From Alphaproteobacteria bacterium (GTDB taxonomy: Bacteria > Pseudomonadota > Alphaproteobacteria > Rs-D84), in the NCBI GenBank assembly GCA_017505705.1, contig JAFVOS010000006.1, positions 1 to 64,000 of the forward strand: 64,000 bases of DNA, written 5' to 3'. The position numbers and the translations under genes were made by a program. This document shows positions 33,865 to 42,367 of the stretch, one piece after another (the first letter of the stretch is position 1; each line of letters opens with the position of its first letter). The notes under the pieces were generated by a model. The model searched no databases, was not told where the DNA came from, and saw only the letters and a list, made by a program, of their open reading frames with translations.

Positions 33865-34443
33865 ATGGATAAAGATATTGCAAAGACATTAGATCGACCA
33901 ATTGTGATGGTTGGATTGATGGGGGCGGGAAAAACCAGTGTAGGGCGTGCGTTGGCGCGTCGCTTGGGTGTGGCGTTTGTTGACTCTGATAAAGAAATAG
34001 AAACTGCAGCGGGGTGCAGTGTGGTTGATATTTTTTCACTGTATGGTGAGGCAGAATTTCGACGTGTAGAACAAAAGGTTATAGAGCGTATTCTGGATAC
34101 TGCGCCAGCTGTTAAGGTGTTGTCGACCGGCGAGGGGGCTTTTATAACACCAGCTGTGCGAGATGTTTTGTTGAAAAATGCGTTGACAATTTGGTTGAAG
34201 GCTGACTTGGAACTGCTTGTAAAAAGAACAAAATCACGTGATACACGCCCACAGTTATTACATGCAGACAGTCGTAAGATTTTGGGACAATTAATTGATG
34301 AACGGTATCAGACGTATGCAATGGCTGATATAACAGTTAAGACCCGAGATGAAAGTTTGCGTAAAACACTGGATAAGGTGGTTGACGCAATAAGAAAACA
34401 TATAAATAAAGGAAAAGAAAATGGCAGTCAAAAAACTTGTTAA
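33865..34443 (+). CDS. aroK: Shikimate kinase
   Basis: A 192-residue P-loop kinase of the chorismate pathway. Walker A (VGLMGAGKTSVGRALA), DSDKEIE and the Arg-containing FRRVEQKVIE are present. The glycine triplet that normally binds shikimate (GGG) reads STGEGAF, with Glu in the middle position. ATG 33865 is chosen over the GTG at 33856. The usual partner aroB is not next to it; the 3' end overlaps mscL by 23 bases. Confidence 0.85.
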   Translation: MDKDIAKTLDRPIVMVGLMGAGKTSVGRALARRLGVAFVDSDKEIETAAGCSVVDIFSLYGEAEFRRVEQKVIERILDTAPAVKVLSTGEGAFITPAVRDVLLKNALTIWLKADLELLVKRTKSRDTRPQLLHADSRKILGQLIDERYQTYAMADITVKTRDESLRKTLDKVVDAIRKHINKGKENGSQKTC

Positions 34444-34984
34444 AGAATTTGGTTCTTTTATTCATCGTGGCAATGCAATCGATATGGCGGTTGGTATCAT
34501 TGTTGGTAGTGTTATGACCAGTGTGGTAAATTCGCTGGTAAAAGACGTTTTGATGCCGCCAATTGGGTTGTTGATTGGTGGGGTTGATTTTTCACAGTGG
34601 TTCTTTGTGTTGGGGGGCGGCGAAGCAGGGGCTACGTATGAAACGATTGCCCAGGCCCAGGCGGCAGGTGCAACGACATTGAATTTGGGATTGTTCTTGA
34701 ATTCTATTGTTAGCTTCTTGATTACTATGTTTGCAATATTCTTGTTTGTGCGTACAGTAAATAAAGCGAGAGCTAAGGCGCCTGTGACCACGCATGCGTG
34801 TCCATATTGCAAATCGACAATCGATAATGCGGCAACAAAATGCCCGTTCTGTTGTTCTGATGTAGAGCCGGTTGAAACGGCGGCACCTGAGGATAGTGAG
34901 CTGGAAAAAAGCCTGAAAAATGTAAAGAACTTGGCAGTTGGGCAAATTAAAAAAATCAAAAAAATTACAAAGAGTAAGAAGTAG
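34421..34984 (+). CDS. mscL: Large-conductance mechanosensitive channel with C-terminal zinc ribbon
   Basis: A 187-residue inner-membrane channel that releases solutes on hypo-osmotic shock. The TM1 signature GNAIDMAVGIIVGSVMTSVV and DVLMPPIGLLIGG are conserved; TM2 is IVSFLITMFAIFLFV. After TM2 comes a two-CxxC ribbon (CPYCKSTIDNAATKCPFC) and a basic C-terminal helix, longer than E. coli MscL (136 residues). Such zinc-ribbon tails occur in other MscL homologues. Translationally coupled to aroK by overlap. Confidence 0.92.
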   Translation: MAVKKLVKEFGSFIHRGNAIDMAVGIIVGSVMTSVVNSLVKDVLMPPIGLLIGGVDFSQWFFVLGGGEAGATYETIAQAQAAGATTLNLGLFLNSIVSFLITMFAIFLFVRTVNKARAKAPVTTHACPYCKSTIDNAATKCPFCCSDVEPVETAAPEDSELEKSLKNVKNLAVGQIKKIKKITKSKK

Positions 34985-35273
34985 TTTGTGACAAATTAGT
35001 TTAATGTTTGTAAGGGTGGGCAATGGCCCGCCTTTTTTATGTTTTATGTGGTTGTGACGGATTATGTATAGTTTTGTTGTGTAAGATGCGTGTTTTTGTT
35101 GAAAAAATGGCGGTTTTCTGCGGTTTTTTTGATAAAAAGGGCGTGTTTTGTGGAAAAAAGATGTGTTGTGGGTGTTGGTGTATTTTTCTGGCGGTGGTAT
35201 GTTCGTAAAAGTGTCGGGGTGGGTGGTTGTGCGTAATTGTGGTGTTGTGTTGATGTTTTGGGAATTAGTGGGC

Positions 35274-35318
35274 GACCGTATGATGTTTGTAAGAGATGAG
35301 TTTTTTTATCATACGGTC
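35274..35318. repeat. Perfect 11-bp inverted repeat
   Basis: GACCGTATGAT (35274-35284) and ATCATACGGTC (35308-35318) with 23 bases between, including TTTTTTT. Could form a stem-loop; function unknown. Confidence 0.5.
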
Positions 35319-35412
35319 ATATGGTTTATAAGGTGGTGTTTGATAATTTTTTTGTCGTCCTTTATTTGGTGGGGTAAAGTGCTGAATTTGCGTGGGGCGT
35401 GGCCATTTTCCA

Positions 35413-35440
35413 AAGGCGCATAATGTATATTATGTATAGT
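35413..35440 (+). other. dif: dif-like chromosome dimer resolution site
   Basis: GCGCATAATGTATATTATGT (35416-35435) is identical to the centre of E. coli dif (GCGCATAA-TGTATA-TTATGT). The XerC half, 6-bp centre and most of the XerD half are present. It marks the probable replication terminus where XerC/XerD act under FtsK. Confidence 0.8.
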
Positions 35441-36104
35441 TTACTGTAAATAATTATGGTAAATATGCGAAAAATGCGTCTGATTGTATTCGATTTGTGG
35501 ATAATTATGGCGCATGCGCAATATTAAGTTGATTGGGTGTGGTTGTGGGGCTTGTAATCGTGGTGGTGGATTTTGTGGCTAATCGATTTTCAGCCCGATG
35601 AACGTATAATTGTGTGGTTGGCGGAAATCTGCGCCCTGTGATGCGATTTGGTGTGTTGTTTATGTTTTAGTTATGCTTGTTTGATTCTGGTGAAGCTGGT
35701 GATTTTGTGTCGTGTAATTGTGTGGTCGATGCGATGAAAATCGAACAGTTTTTGTTTGTGTTATGTCGCATGTTTTGTTGTGGTGAAAAAATTAAATTTA
35801 TTTATTAAACAATAAAAATATCATTTTGATTATAGGTTTATAAATAAATTTAAGTGTTTTTTTATAAAAAGCGCATTTTTAGTGTTGTTTTGGTGTTAAT
35901 TTGTCATTTTTTAATCCTTGGGGGTTGTGGGATGTTGTGTGTCTGTATGGTTAAAAAGCCAAAAAATGGCCGAAAATTGGGGTTTTGTGCCCTATTCTGA
36001 GTCAAAAAAGCAAAAAAATGGCGGATTTCTGCGGGTTTGCGGACGAAAAATGGTCGGTGGGGCGGTAAAAAAGCCAAAAAATCCCCCGGGGTGGGTTATT
36101 ATAA

Positions 36105-36149
36105 TTGATATTATTTTAAAATATGCTAAATTGCAACTGGTAGTTGCAA
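36105..36149 (+). promoter_or_regulatory. Promoter with overlapping palindromic operator
   Basis: TTGATA (36105-36110), 16 bp, TAAATT (36127-36132), then the perfect inverted repeat TTGCAACT-GGT-AGTTGCAA (36131-36149) over the likely transcription start. The ribosome site of the gene at 36161 follows directly. Confidence 0.5.
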
Positions 36150-36160
36150 AGGATGAAAAT

Positions 36161-36676
36161 ATGTTTTCGCAAGATTATAAGTTAAATATTCGTACCTGTG
36201 ATGGGTGTGCGTGTCGTTGTTCATTGGGGGCAGTGGAAAAAGATAAAGGTTCTGGTGTGTTTTATCCGGTAATAAATGGGCGTATGATATCAATTTGGAC
36301 AGATGCGGACGGAAAACTGCAAAACTGGGGCGATTACGTTCATCAAAACAAGTCGCCAGCTGCTGCGTTGGCAAGAGCACGCCAAATTGCGAAAGTTTGC
36401 GATTATTATGAAACAGGACTTGTGCCTGTGTATGGTTCTGTGAAATGTACGTTGTGTGATTTGCCGAATTCAAAAAAGTGTGTTTTAAATTGGGTGCGTG
36501 CAAACGACAATTCTTTTTATGCATCTATTGGTGGTGAATGTTGCAGGTTTGGCGCTGTTCCGGTGGATGCTATGTATGTGGACAGTAAAGGCGTTTCAGC
36601 AGAAACCGCAGGTGATGCGTTAAACAAACTTAGGATACATATCATCCAGCATTGTGGTAAGATTAATTCGCATTAA
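36161..36676 (+). CDS. Hypothetical Cys-rich cytoplasmic protein
   Basis: A 171-residue protein, family not recognised. No signal peptide. Cys pairs at CDGCACRC, CTLCDLPNSKKC and GGECC suggest metal binding or structural zinc. The start at 36161 is chosen because AAAGGATG precedes it and the palindromic operator lies just upstream; a longer in-frame extension to 35918 is low complexity. Monocistronic, ending at a strong terminator. Close to the presumed terminus. Confidence 0.65.
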   Translation: MFSQDYKLNIRTCDGCACRCSLGAVEKDKGSGVFYPVINGRMISIWTDADGKLQNWGDYVHQNKSPAAALARARQIAKVCDYYETGLVPVYGSVKCTLCDLPNSKKCVLNWVRANDNSFYASIGGECCRFGAVPVDAMYVDSKGVSAETAGDALNKLRIHIIQHCGKINSH

Positions 36677-36711
36677 AAAAACACCGCCCAGATATTGGGC
36701 GGTGTTTTTTA
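36676..36711. terminator. Bidirectional terminator
   Basis: AAAAAACACCGCCCA-GATAT-TGGGCGGTGTTTTTT between two convergent genes. Confidence 0.85.
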
Positions 36712-37008
36712 TCGTTGTTTTTGAATCTTGTGGATTTGTTTTTGGTGGTTTTTGGCTGATTTAAGTGCATCTGCCGACATGCGCAAAAACATAATGCCCA
36801 TTAAAATACCGCCTGCGCCAATGGTGTAGAATGTGCTGTCGTTTATCCCCCAGTCAGTGCCGTCATTAAACGTGCATATGCATGCCAATATTGTGCTGGC
36901 AACACCGATACAAGATGATAACACACCAATTCGTTTGTTGGTTTTGGCAAACTTTATGCAGTTTTGTTTTTGTTGTGAATGGTATTTTATTTCGTCGTAG
37001 CGTGACAT
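36709..37008 (-). CDS. Small membrane protein, two helices
   Basis: A 99-residue protein, family not recognised. Two hydrophobic segments (about residues 28-47, VLSSCIGVASTILACICTF, and 60-80, FYTIGAGGILMGIMFLRM) lie between charged ends. The C-terminus is basic and helical. Single gene, divergent from tlyA. Confidence 0.6.
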   Translation of the reverse strand: MSRYDEIKYHSQQKQNCIKFAKTNKRIGVLSSCIGVASTILACICTFNDGTDWGINDSTFYTIGAGGILMGIMFLRMSADALKSAKNHQKQIHKIQKQR

Positions 37009-37087
37009 TTATTGTCCTGTTTTTTATCGTATTATAGATGAAATATTAATGTTGGCAAGTAGATTTTGCTGTGATACCATGTGTGGT

Positions 37088-37801
37088 ATGAGATTAGATT
37101 TAGAACTGGTTCAGCGTGGTTTATACCCAACGCGTGCGCGCGCGGTGGCGGCAATTCGTGCAGGATTGGTGTCGGTTAATGGGGTGAGTGCGAAAAAGCC
37201 CAGCCAGATCGTTGCCGATGCGGATGTGGTTGTTGGGGGTGATTTGCCCTATTCCATTGGTCGTGGCAGTTTGAAGTTAGAGCATGCGTTGAAATATTTT
37301 AATATTAATCCAGATGGGTTTGTGTGTTTGGATATTGGGGCCAGTACCGGCGGTTTTACAGATGTTTTGTTGCGGTGCGGTGCAAAACGTGTTTATGCGG
37401 TTGATGTGGGCACAAATCAGTTGGCGGATGAATTACGAACGGATACACGTGTGGTTTCAATGGAACAGACCGATATTCGTGATGTTGTGCCACCAGAATC
37501 AGTGGAACTGATTGTGATTGATGTGTCGTTTATTTCGCTGACGAATATTGTGGAGACCCTGCCCCGTTGGATGCCAAAATATGTTATTGCACTGATTAAA
37601 CCCCAGTTTGAAGTGCCGCGTGAAATCGCTGCCAAATCTAATGGTGTGATACGGTCACAACAATGGCATGAATACGCCAAAGAAAAAGTAGTGAAAAGTT
37701 TTGCAGATTGCGGTTTCCGATTGTGTGGTATTACGGATTCGCCAATTTGTGGTGGCAGTGGTAATATCGAATTCTTGGCGTGTTTTGAAAAAAATGATTA
37801 A
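37088..37801 (+). CDS. tlyA: TlyA-family rRNA 2'-O-methyltransferase
   Basis: A 237-residue protein: an N-terminal S4 RNA-binding domain (MRLDLELVQRGLYPTRARA...VNGVSAKKP) then a FtsJ-type methyltransferase domain with LDIGASTGGFTDVLLRCGA, VDVGTNQLADELR and IVIDVSFISL. The family methylates 16S and/or 23S rRNA and was first described as hemolysin A. Start at 37088 fits the S4 domain. leuS follows after 67 bases. Confidence 0.88.
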   Translation: MRLDLELVQRGLYPTRARAVAAIRAGLVSVNGVSAKKPSQIVADADVVVGGDLPYSIGRGSLKLEHALKYFNINPDGFVCLDIGASTGGFTDVLLRCGAKRVYAVDVGTNQLADELRTDTRVVSMEQTDIRDVVPPESVELIVIDVSFISLTNIVETLPRWMPKYVIALIKPQFEVPREIAAKSNGVIRSQQWHEYAKEKVVKSFADCGFRLCGITDSPICGGSGNIEFLACFEKND

Positions 37802-37868
37802 AGCCCTTGAATTTATTAGGGGTTGCGTATAAAATTTACCAGAGTTATAAGAAAAATAGGACGAAGTT

Positions 37869-40265
37869 ATGGCAGAAGATATCAAGAAAATTCACGAACG
37901 TGAGGCAAAATGGCAAAAACGCTGGGCGGATGCACGTGCATTCGTGCCGAAAGATGATGGAAAAAAGCCAAAATATTATAATTTGATTGAATTTCCATTT
38001 CCAAGTGGTTCGGGATTACATGTTGGTCATATGTTGCCATATACAGGTATGGATGTTATGGCACGTTTTCGTAGAAATCGTGGTTTTGATGTTCTGTTTC
38101 CGATTGGATATGATTCAATGGGTATTTCGTCTGAAAACTATGCAACCAAGATTGGCAAGCACCCCAGTGAATCTGTAGCGGAATTAATTAAGATTTTTGA
38201 ACGTGATATTTCAATAATGGGATTATCTTTTGACCCAGAATCCAAGGTTTCTACGTCTGATCCAGAATTCATCAAATGGACCCAATGGATGTTTATTCAG
38301 TTTTTCAAGGCTGGATTGGCATATAAGTCTGAATTGCCGATGAATTGGTGTCCGGCGTGCAAAACAAACCTGACCAATGAAGAGCTGGAAGACGGTTGTT
38401 GTGAACGCTGTCATGGACCAGTTGAAAAGAAAATGAAACTGCAATGGAATTTAGCGATTACAAAATATGCGGATCGCTTGATTGATGATTTGGTGCATGT
38501 TGACTATCCAGAACGTGTAAAAACGGAACAAATTAACTGGATTGGTCGTTCATATGGGGCAGATGTTGACTTTATGGTCGGTGATGACAAGATGACTGTT
38601 TACACAACGCGTATTGATACGATATTTGGTGTGACATTTTGTGTAATTGCACCGGAACATGCACTGGTAAAAAAATGGATTGATGACGGAAAAATCAAAA
38701 ACGTGGATGCGGTAAATGAATATATTGCCGCCGCACGTGCAAAATCTGAGTTTGAACGCACCGATGTTACCAAAGAAAAGACAGGTGTTCGCTTGGATGG
38801 TGTTATGGCAAAAAATCCATTTAATGGTCGTGAAATACCAATCTTTATTTCAGACTATGTTTTGGCGGACTATGGATTTGGTGCGATTATGGCAGTGCCG
38901 GCGCACGATGGTCGTGACTGGGATTTTGCCAAAAAATTTGGTCTGGAAATTATCCCTGTTTTGGCGGGGGGCGAACCCGATAAAGTTTGGGAAGGCGACG
39001 GTGCGCATATAAATTCATCCTTCCTGGATGGTATGGGCAAAGAAGATGCCATTGCCGCCGCAATTAAATATGGTGCGGAACATGGCTTTGCACGTGGTAC
39101 AAAAAAGTATAAATTAAAAGACTGGGGGTTTTCACGCCAGATGTACTGGGGCGAACCGATTCCATTAGTGTATTGTGAAAAGTGTGGCTGGGTACCGGTG
39201 CCTGAATCTGAATTGCCGTTGATGCAGCCATATATGGCGGACTATAAACCAACCGATGAAGGCGAAGGTCCCCTGGCCCGTGCAACGGATTGGGTAAACA
39301 CAACATGTCCGCATTGTGGTGCACCAGCCAAACGTGAAACAGATACTATGCCACAGTGGGCGGGGTCATCATGGTACTTTATGCGCTATTTAGATTCCAA
39401 AAATAATGACGAATTCTGTTCCAGGGGCCAGCTAGACAAATGGATGCCGGTTGATCACTATAATGGTGGTATGGAACATACGACGCGTCATTTGCTGTAT
39501 TCAAGATTCTGGTATAAGGCGTTGGCAGATTTGGGATTTGTATCCGGGGTTGAGCCATACAAGAAACGTACCAGCAATGGTCTGATTATGGCGGCAGATG
39601 GTTCAAAAATGTCAAAGTCGCGCGGTAATACAGTGCCCAGTTCGGATGTTGTTGCGCGCAGTGGCGCAGATGCATGTCGTTTGGCTATTTTGTATCTGGG
39701 ACCATGGGAACAAAGTGCAAATTGGTCCGAGGATACATTGCGTGGGGTTGAACGTTTCTTGAAACGTGTGGAAAATTTGTCGGATAATTTGACAGATGCG
39801 CCAATGAATGCAGAACAAGAACGCCTGATGCACAAATTAATCGCAGATGTAACAGAACGTGTTGAAAATATGAAATTTAATACGGCTATTTCTGCAATGA
39901 TGGAATATATCAATGCGTTCAGTGGTGGTATGCCGCGGGCTGCGTATGAAACGTTGGTTCGTGTGTTAAACCCATTTGCACCACATTTGACCGAAGAAAT
40001 GTGGGAAAAACTGGGACATGATGAAATGCTGGCGCTGTCGGATTGGCCAACGTTTGATGCGTCCAAGTTGGTTGAAACCGAAATGACAATTGTTGCGTCC
40101 ATCAACGGCAAACGTGGTGCGGAATTTGTTGTGCCGGCGGATATAGCCGAAGATGCATTGATTGAAATGGCTAAAAGCACATTGGGTGCCAAATTAGATG
40201 GTGCAACGATTGTAAAAACGATTGTAGTGCCGAAAAAGTTAGTAAACTTTGTAGTAAAGAAGTAA
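37869..40265 (+). CDS. leuS: Leucyl-tRNA synthetase
   Basis: A 798-residue class I synthetase. HIGH motif in GSGLHVGHMLPY, a CP1 editing domain (YTTRIDTIFGVTF; AHDGRDWDFAKKFG), zinc-type Cys pairs (CPACKTNLTNEE...CCERC; CPHCGAPAKRETDTMPQW) and KMSKS in DGSKMSKSRGN are all seen. The C-terminal tRNA-binding domain is slightly shortened compared with the 860-residue E. coli enzyme. It is preceded by AAGAAAAATAGGACG. Confidence 0.96.
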   Translation: MAEDIKKIHEREAKWQKRWADARAFVPKDDGKKPKYYNLIEFPFPSGSGLHVGHMLPYTGMDVMARFRRNRGFDVLFPIGYDSMGISSENYATKIGKHPSESVAELIKIFERDISIMGLSFDPESKVSTSDPEFIKWTQWMFIQFFKAGLAYKSELPMNWCPACKTNLTNEELEDGCCERCHGPVEKKMKLQWNLAITKYADRLIDDLVHVDYPERVKTEQINWIGRSYGADVDFMVGDDKMTVYTTRIDTIFGVTFCVIAPEHALVKKWIDDGKIKNVDAVNEYIAAARAKSEFERTDVTKEKTGVRLDGVMAKNPFNGREIPIFISDYVLADYGFGAIMAVPAHDGRDWDFAKKFGLEIIPVLAGGEPDKVWEGDGAHINSSFLDGMGKEDAIAAAIKYGAEHGFARGTKKYKLKDWGFSRQMYWGEPIPLVYCEKCGWVPVPESELPLMQPYMADYKPTDEGEGPLARATDWVNTTCPHCGAPAKRETDTMPQWAGSSWYFMRYLDSKNNDEFCSRGQLDKWMPVDHYNGGMEHTTRHLLYSRFWYKALADLGFVSGVEPYKKRTSNGLIMAADGSKMSKSRGNTVPSSDVVARSGADACRLAILYLGPWEQSANWSEDTLRGVERFLKRVENLSDNLTDAPMNAEQERLMHKLIADVTERVENMKFNTAISAMMEYINAFSGGMPRAAYETLVRVLNPFAPHLTEEMWEKLGHDEMLALSDWPTFDASKLVETEMTIVASINGKRGAEFVVPADIAEDALIEMAKSTLGAKLDGATIVKTIVVPKKLVNFVVKK

Positions 40266-40291
40266 AAAACGCCCAGCTGGGCGTTTTTTTA
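40265..40291. terminator. Bidirectional terminator leuS/rpiB
   Basis: AAAAACGCCCAGCTGGGCGTTTTTTT, a near-perfect palindrome. Confidence 0.85.
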
Positions 40292-40735
40292 CGAAATCTT
40301 TTCAATTCGGCGGATGCGGCGTTCAATTGCGTCAAATGGACTTTCCAAAAATGCCTGGACGCATAAAAATGCCATTTCAATGTCGATATCATCTGCTGCC
40401 AAGGCTAAAACATTTATGTCGTCGTGAAAACGGTCATCACGTGCCTGGTCTGGGCGATCACAGCGTGATGCACGAATGTGACGATAGCGGTTTGCAGCAA
40501 TCATAACCCCTGCCCCGGTGCCACATACAATAATGCCACGTGATTTTTCATCGTCCAGCATGGCGTCGGCCAGTGTGGCGGCAACATCTGGATAATCAGC
40601 AGATGTGTTTGGATCGTCAACGCCCAAATTCACAACGTTATAACCAGCCGCAGCCAGCATTTCAATTAAGTATAATTTTAATCCGACACCACGATGATCG
40701 GCGGCAATAAATACCTTGGATACGTTTTTGTTCAT
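40289..40735 (-). CDS. rpiB: Ribose-5-phosphate isomerase B
   Basis: A 148-residue RpiB/LacAB enzyme interconverting ribose 5-phosphate and ribulose 5-phosphate. IAADHRGVGLKLYL at the N-terminus, the catalytic Cys in GIIVCGTGAGVMIAANR and RASRCDRPDQA are conserved; length is normal. The start overlaps the stop of the bactofilin gene (TAATG), so they are co-translated. It supplies the pentose pathway along with the transketolase at 21885. Confidence 0.93.
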   Translation of the reverse strand: MNKNVSKVFIAADHRGVGLKLYLIEMLAAAGYNVVNLGVDDPNTSADYPDVAATLADAMLDDEKSRGIIVCGTGAGVMIAANRYRHIRASRCDRPDQARDDRFHDDINVLALAADDIDIEMAFLCVQAFLESPFDAIERRIRRIEKIS

Positions 40736-41085
40736 TATGCTTCCTTGTCTTTGCGTTTGGATAATTTACATTCCAGGCCTGTGTTTCCTGTTATGTTTAA
40801 TGTGTTGTATGACAGCAGTCCAGTCATTTGTGCTGCGCTGAATATGTTGGCGGTGTTTACCGTCGCAGGACCGTCCAGTGCGCCATGTAAAAACAAGTGG
40901 GTGGCGGTCACCTTGCCTTCGACGTGGCCACCACGACCAATAACAACAACATCTGCTGTGACGTCACCAATTATATGGCCATGTATTTGGACAGAATGAT
41001 CTGTTAAAATATTGCCTGTGACGGTGCAGCCCGCACCGATAATTGTCGGAGACTGTTTTTCTTTTGCGTTTGTAAATGCCAACAT
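40735..41085 (-). CDS. Bactofilin
   Basis: A 116-residue bactofilin (polymer-forming cytoskeletal protein, DUF583). A short disordered N-terminus is followed by the repetitive beta-helix core: TIIGAGCTVTGNILTD, VQIHGHIIGDVTAD, GHVEGKVTATHLFLHGAL. Bactofilins make nucleotide-free filaments that place cell-wall enzymes, for example in Caulobacter stalks. The M23 peptidase gene lies immediately upstream (4-base gap), a conserved pairing in other proteobacteria. Confidence 0.9.
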   Translation of the reverse strand: MLAFTNAKEKQSPTIIGAGCTVTGNILTDHSVQIHGHIIGDVTADVVVIGRGGHVEGKVTATHLFLHGALDGPATVNTANIFSAAQMTGLLSYNTLNITGNTGLECKLSKRKDKEA

Positions 41086-41089
41086 GTCT

Positions 41090-42367
41090 TTATTCCTTTA
41101 CAAATTTTGTTGGGTCAAAGGGGGCCCCCTTGTACCGAATTTCATAATGCAGGTGTGGGCCAGTCGAACGACCAGATGAACCACCAAGTCCGATGACGGT
41201 GCCGGGACGCACCCAATCACCACGTGATACCATAATTTGGGACAGGTGTGCGTACAGTGTTGTAAAGCCCAGACCATGGTCTATTTCAACGGTTGTACCG
41301 TACCCTATTCTGTCACCTGCAGAAACCACACGACCTGGTGCAACTGCAAATAATTCAGTGCCAATTTTGCCAGCAAAGTCAATGCCCTTGTGTTTTTTGT
41401 TTTCACCTGTAAATGGATCTTTGCGTGTGCCATAGTTTGACGTTATGCGCATTTTTTTAACAGGTGCACCAATTGGCAAAACTTCGTTCAGGCGTTGTAA
41501 TCCATGCCACAGTTCCAGATTGTCTGCCAGTTTTTGGTATTTGCCATCTAATTCTTTGTCGAAATCAAGTGGGCTGAATGCGCTGCCAACGATTGGATTT
41601 GAAAATTTGTTCGCACGTGTGATTAATGCACGTTCGCTTAGTCCCAGTGCATTTACGGTGCTTTTAATCTTTTTTATGTTTTTGCGTAATTCTTCGGTGT
41701 TTTCATCGGTCATTGATGTGACTAAATCGACAATCTGGGTGTCAGCAGATGCAATTTGCGCCATAGATTCCATAACCTGACTGTTGCGTTTTTTTAACTC
41801 TTCGTTTTCTGCACGTGTCAGTTCGTATTCAATGGACAATTCTGACAGTTTGGTATATTCAGGCGCAAAATCGTCGTCTTTGAACATTTCTGTAATACGA
41901 GTGCGCAAAAAGTCCAGTTCGCCCCATGTTTTTATGCGGCTGTTCATTAATTTGTCTTTTTCTTCTGGCTTAAGGGATTTTTCATTCAGAATTTTGTCGT
42001 CAATTACATTTAAATTGCGAGCCAATTCATTAAATTTTGCTAAATAGGTCTGTATGTCTGTCATATGACGGTCATGGGTGGCATGCGCTTCTTCCAGTTG
42101 CTGGGTACGCTTTTGCAATAATGGGCGGTGATAGATAAATACATACGTTGACCAAGATGCCCACAAAGCCAAGCCAACCTTGCCACAAAAGCGTGTAAAG
42201 CGCCAAAAACTGCTTTGTTTGAATGTGTAAACATTGCCACGTGGGGTGTCCATAACAGTGAATTCACGTGGTGGAAATATGCGAACAATACCGCGCCAGA
42301 TGGCACGAAATGGCGATGTTATAAACGCCCATAATGATGTAAAATGTCTGGTTATAAAATTAATCAT
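41090..42367 (-). CDS. M23 (LytM-type) peptidoglycan endopeptidase
   Basis: A 425-residue inner-membrane-anchored protein. A basic N-terminal amphipathic region and one membrane helix (about residues 62-78, VGLALWASWSTYVFIY) are followed by a long coiled coil (about 85-250) and a C-terminal LytM domain with the zinc residues in NKKHKGIDFAG, and TGPHLHYEIR. These enzymes cut peptide cross-links. The bactofilin downstream is the likely localisation partner. It overlaps the methyltransferase gene by 4 bases. Confidence 0.88.
   Translation of the reverse strand: MINFITRHFTSLWAFITSPFRAIWRGIVRIFPPREFTVMDTPRGNVYTFKQSSFWRFTRFCGKVGLALWASWSTYVFIYHRPLLQKRTQQLEEAHATHDRHMTDIQTYLAKFNELARNLNVIDDKILNEKSLKPEEKDKLMNSRIKTWGELDFLRTRITEMFKDDDFAPEYTKLSELSIEYELTRAENEELKKRNSQVMESMAQIASADTQIVDLVTSMTDENTEELRKNIKKIKSTVNALGLSERALITRANKFSNPIVGSAFSPLDFDKELDGKYQKLADNLELWHGLQRLNEVLPIGAPVKKMRITSNYGTRKDPFTGENKKHKGIDFAGKIGTELFAVAPGRVVSAGDRIGYGTTVEIDHGLGFTTLYAHLSQIMVSRGDWVRPGTVIGLGGSSGRSTGPHLHYEIRYKGAPFDPTKFVKE

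Larger units (their letters stand above)
34985..36104. other. Long gene-poor, G/T-rich region around the dif-like site
   Basis: No convincing gene is seen over about 1.1 kb; short open frames at 35023-35423 have no ribosome sites or recognisable features. The plus strand is strikingly rich in G and T. It holds the dif-like site, a perfect DnaA-box sequence (35495-35504) and an inverted repeat (35274-35318). A motif like TGGCGGAAATCTGCG recurs near 35107, 35620 and 36018. Confidence 0.5.

Noticed and set aside
34790-34870. Zinc ribbon at the end of MscL as a novel fusion
   Set aside because: Such Cys-pair tails are known in other MscL homologues.
35023-35423. Two overlapping short open frames after mscL
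   Set aside because: No ribosome sites, G/T-driven composition (Val/Cys/Phe/Gly rich) and position in the terminus desert make them unlikely genes.
35495-35504. Perfect DnaA box (TTGTGGATAA, reverse of TTATCCACAA) suggesting an origin of replication
   Set aside because: Only one perfect box is present, there is no cluster or dnaA/dnaN neighbour, and the dif-like site 60 bases away indicates the terminus instead.
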